Notes under the pieces: generated by a model
The model's input: the letters and a program-made list of their open reading frames with translations, nothing else
Told to the model about the DNA's origin: nothing
The model's database searches: none
Part shown: piece by piece, positions 63,674-64,000 of the stretch
How the letters are laid out: the number at the start of each line of letters is the position of its first letter
Numbering within the stretch: position 1 is the stretch's first letter
From: Symbiodinium natans
Lineage: Eukaryota; Sar; Dinophyceae; Suessiales; Symbiodiniaceae
NCBI GenBank assembly: GCA_905221605.1
Contig: CAJNDS010002251.1
Location: 345,001 to 409,000, forward strand
Length of the DNA: 64,000 nucleotides
Direction of reading: 5' to 3'
Made by a program: the position numbers and the translations under genes

Positions 63674-63764
63674 CAGTAACCTGGGGGAACTAAAGGTTAA
63701 CCTTTGGGATTTGAAGGGGGTTCTACTACCCCAAAAAGGTTAAAGGTTGCCTACTCTACTACTA
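63674..63764. mobile_element. Family H copy, uninterrupted
   Basis: CCAGTAACCTGGGGGAACTA start, AAAGGTTAACCTTTGGG near-palindrome, TACTCTACTACTAGG end. It is the reference for the nested insertion at 21.7 kb. Confidence 0.65.
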
Positions 63765-64000
63765 GGAAACCCTGATCCTTGAAGGTCCAATCTTCAGTCC
63801 CTCAAGCTCCGAAGTAACTGCGGAAACGCAGGGCCGGACGACAGATCTTTCCCTATTGCGTCAAGGACTGGCAAACTGGCAAACAACTTACGGCGACAAG
63901 AGGTCTTGGGATTTCAGATTTCCGGCCCCGTGTAACCTCAAGAAAAGGGTGTTAACACCATAACACAGCGCCCTCGAACACCATGGTCCAGGAAAATTGC

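Overview
This window looks like nuclear DNA of a microbial eukaryote with plant-type telomere repeats (TTTAGGG on one strand, CCCTAAA on the other). It holds no bacterial operons, rRNA, tRNA or CRISPR that I can see. Arrays of the heptamer, from 2 to about 35 units, occur roughly every kilobase from end to end and switch strand freely, so they are interstitial repeats and not one chromosome end. The GC-rich third codon positions, tiny exons and short foldback elements would suit an alveolate such as a dinoflagellate or a relative. That is inference only; I ran no similarity search and cannot name the organism.

There are three sequence layers. (1) Interstitial telomeric arrays, including arrays made purely of a variant unit (TTTAAGGG, TTTATAGGG, TTTGGGG, CTTAGGG). 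(2) About eleven families of short foldback elements, mostly 80-370 bp, with terminal inverted repeats and several copies each; in at least five copies a telomeric array sits between the two arms. (3) Short GC-rich islets of 20-120 bp that read as protein-coding pieces, often bordered directly by a telomeric array or a foldback element. Almost all are shorter than 60 codons, so a long-ORF search misses them, and most long ORFs in the window are telomeric or tandem-repeat reading frames without biological meaning.

Layout: 1-10.8 kb has dense arrays, foldback families B-G, a 40-bp minisatellite (5.2-5.8 kb) and plus-strand exon-like islets. 11.2-12.4 kb has a minus-strand chain of exon-like pieces whose phases partly agree. 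16.2-18.4 kb has exon-like pieces on both strands. 19.9-20.4 kb has a minus-strand gene model beginning at an ATG with telomeric DNA in its breaks. 23.4-24.0 kb and 36.5-36.8 kb have coding sequence interrupted by foldback elements with 5-bp target duplications. 24.9-26.5 kb has a tandem duplication and a coding exon partly duplicated around an array. 27-35 kb is mostly repeats. 50.2-52.9 kb is the most gene-like block: a minus-strand gene with a ubiquitin-like domain and a cysteine-rich C-terminus, beside a decayed satellite. 53-64 kb is again arrays, foldback elements and AT-rich patches.

Main result: removing a foldback element plus one copy of its target duplication restores an open, protein-like reading frame at 36.6 kb and 23.5 kb, and probably at 10.3 kb. 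Either these are introner-like introns, some carrying telomeric repeats, or this is a graveyard of genes broken by insertions. RNA sequencing would decide. All exon boundaries given here are my own readings and are provisional.
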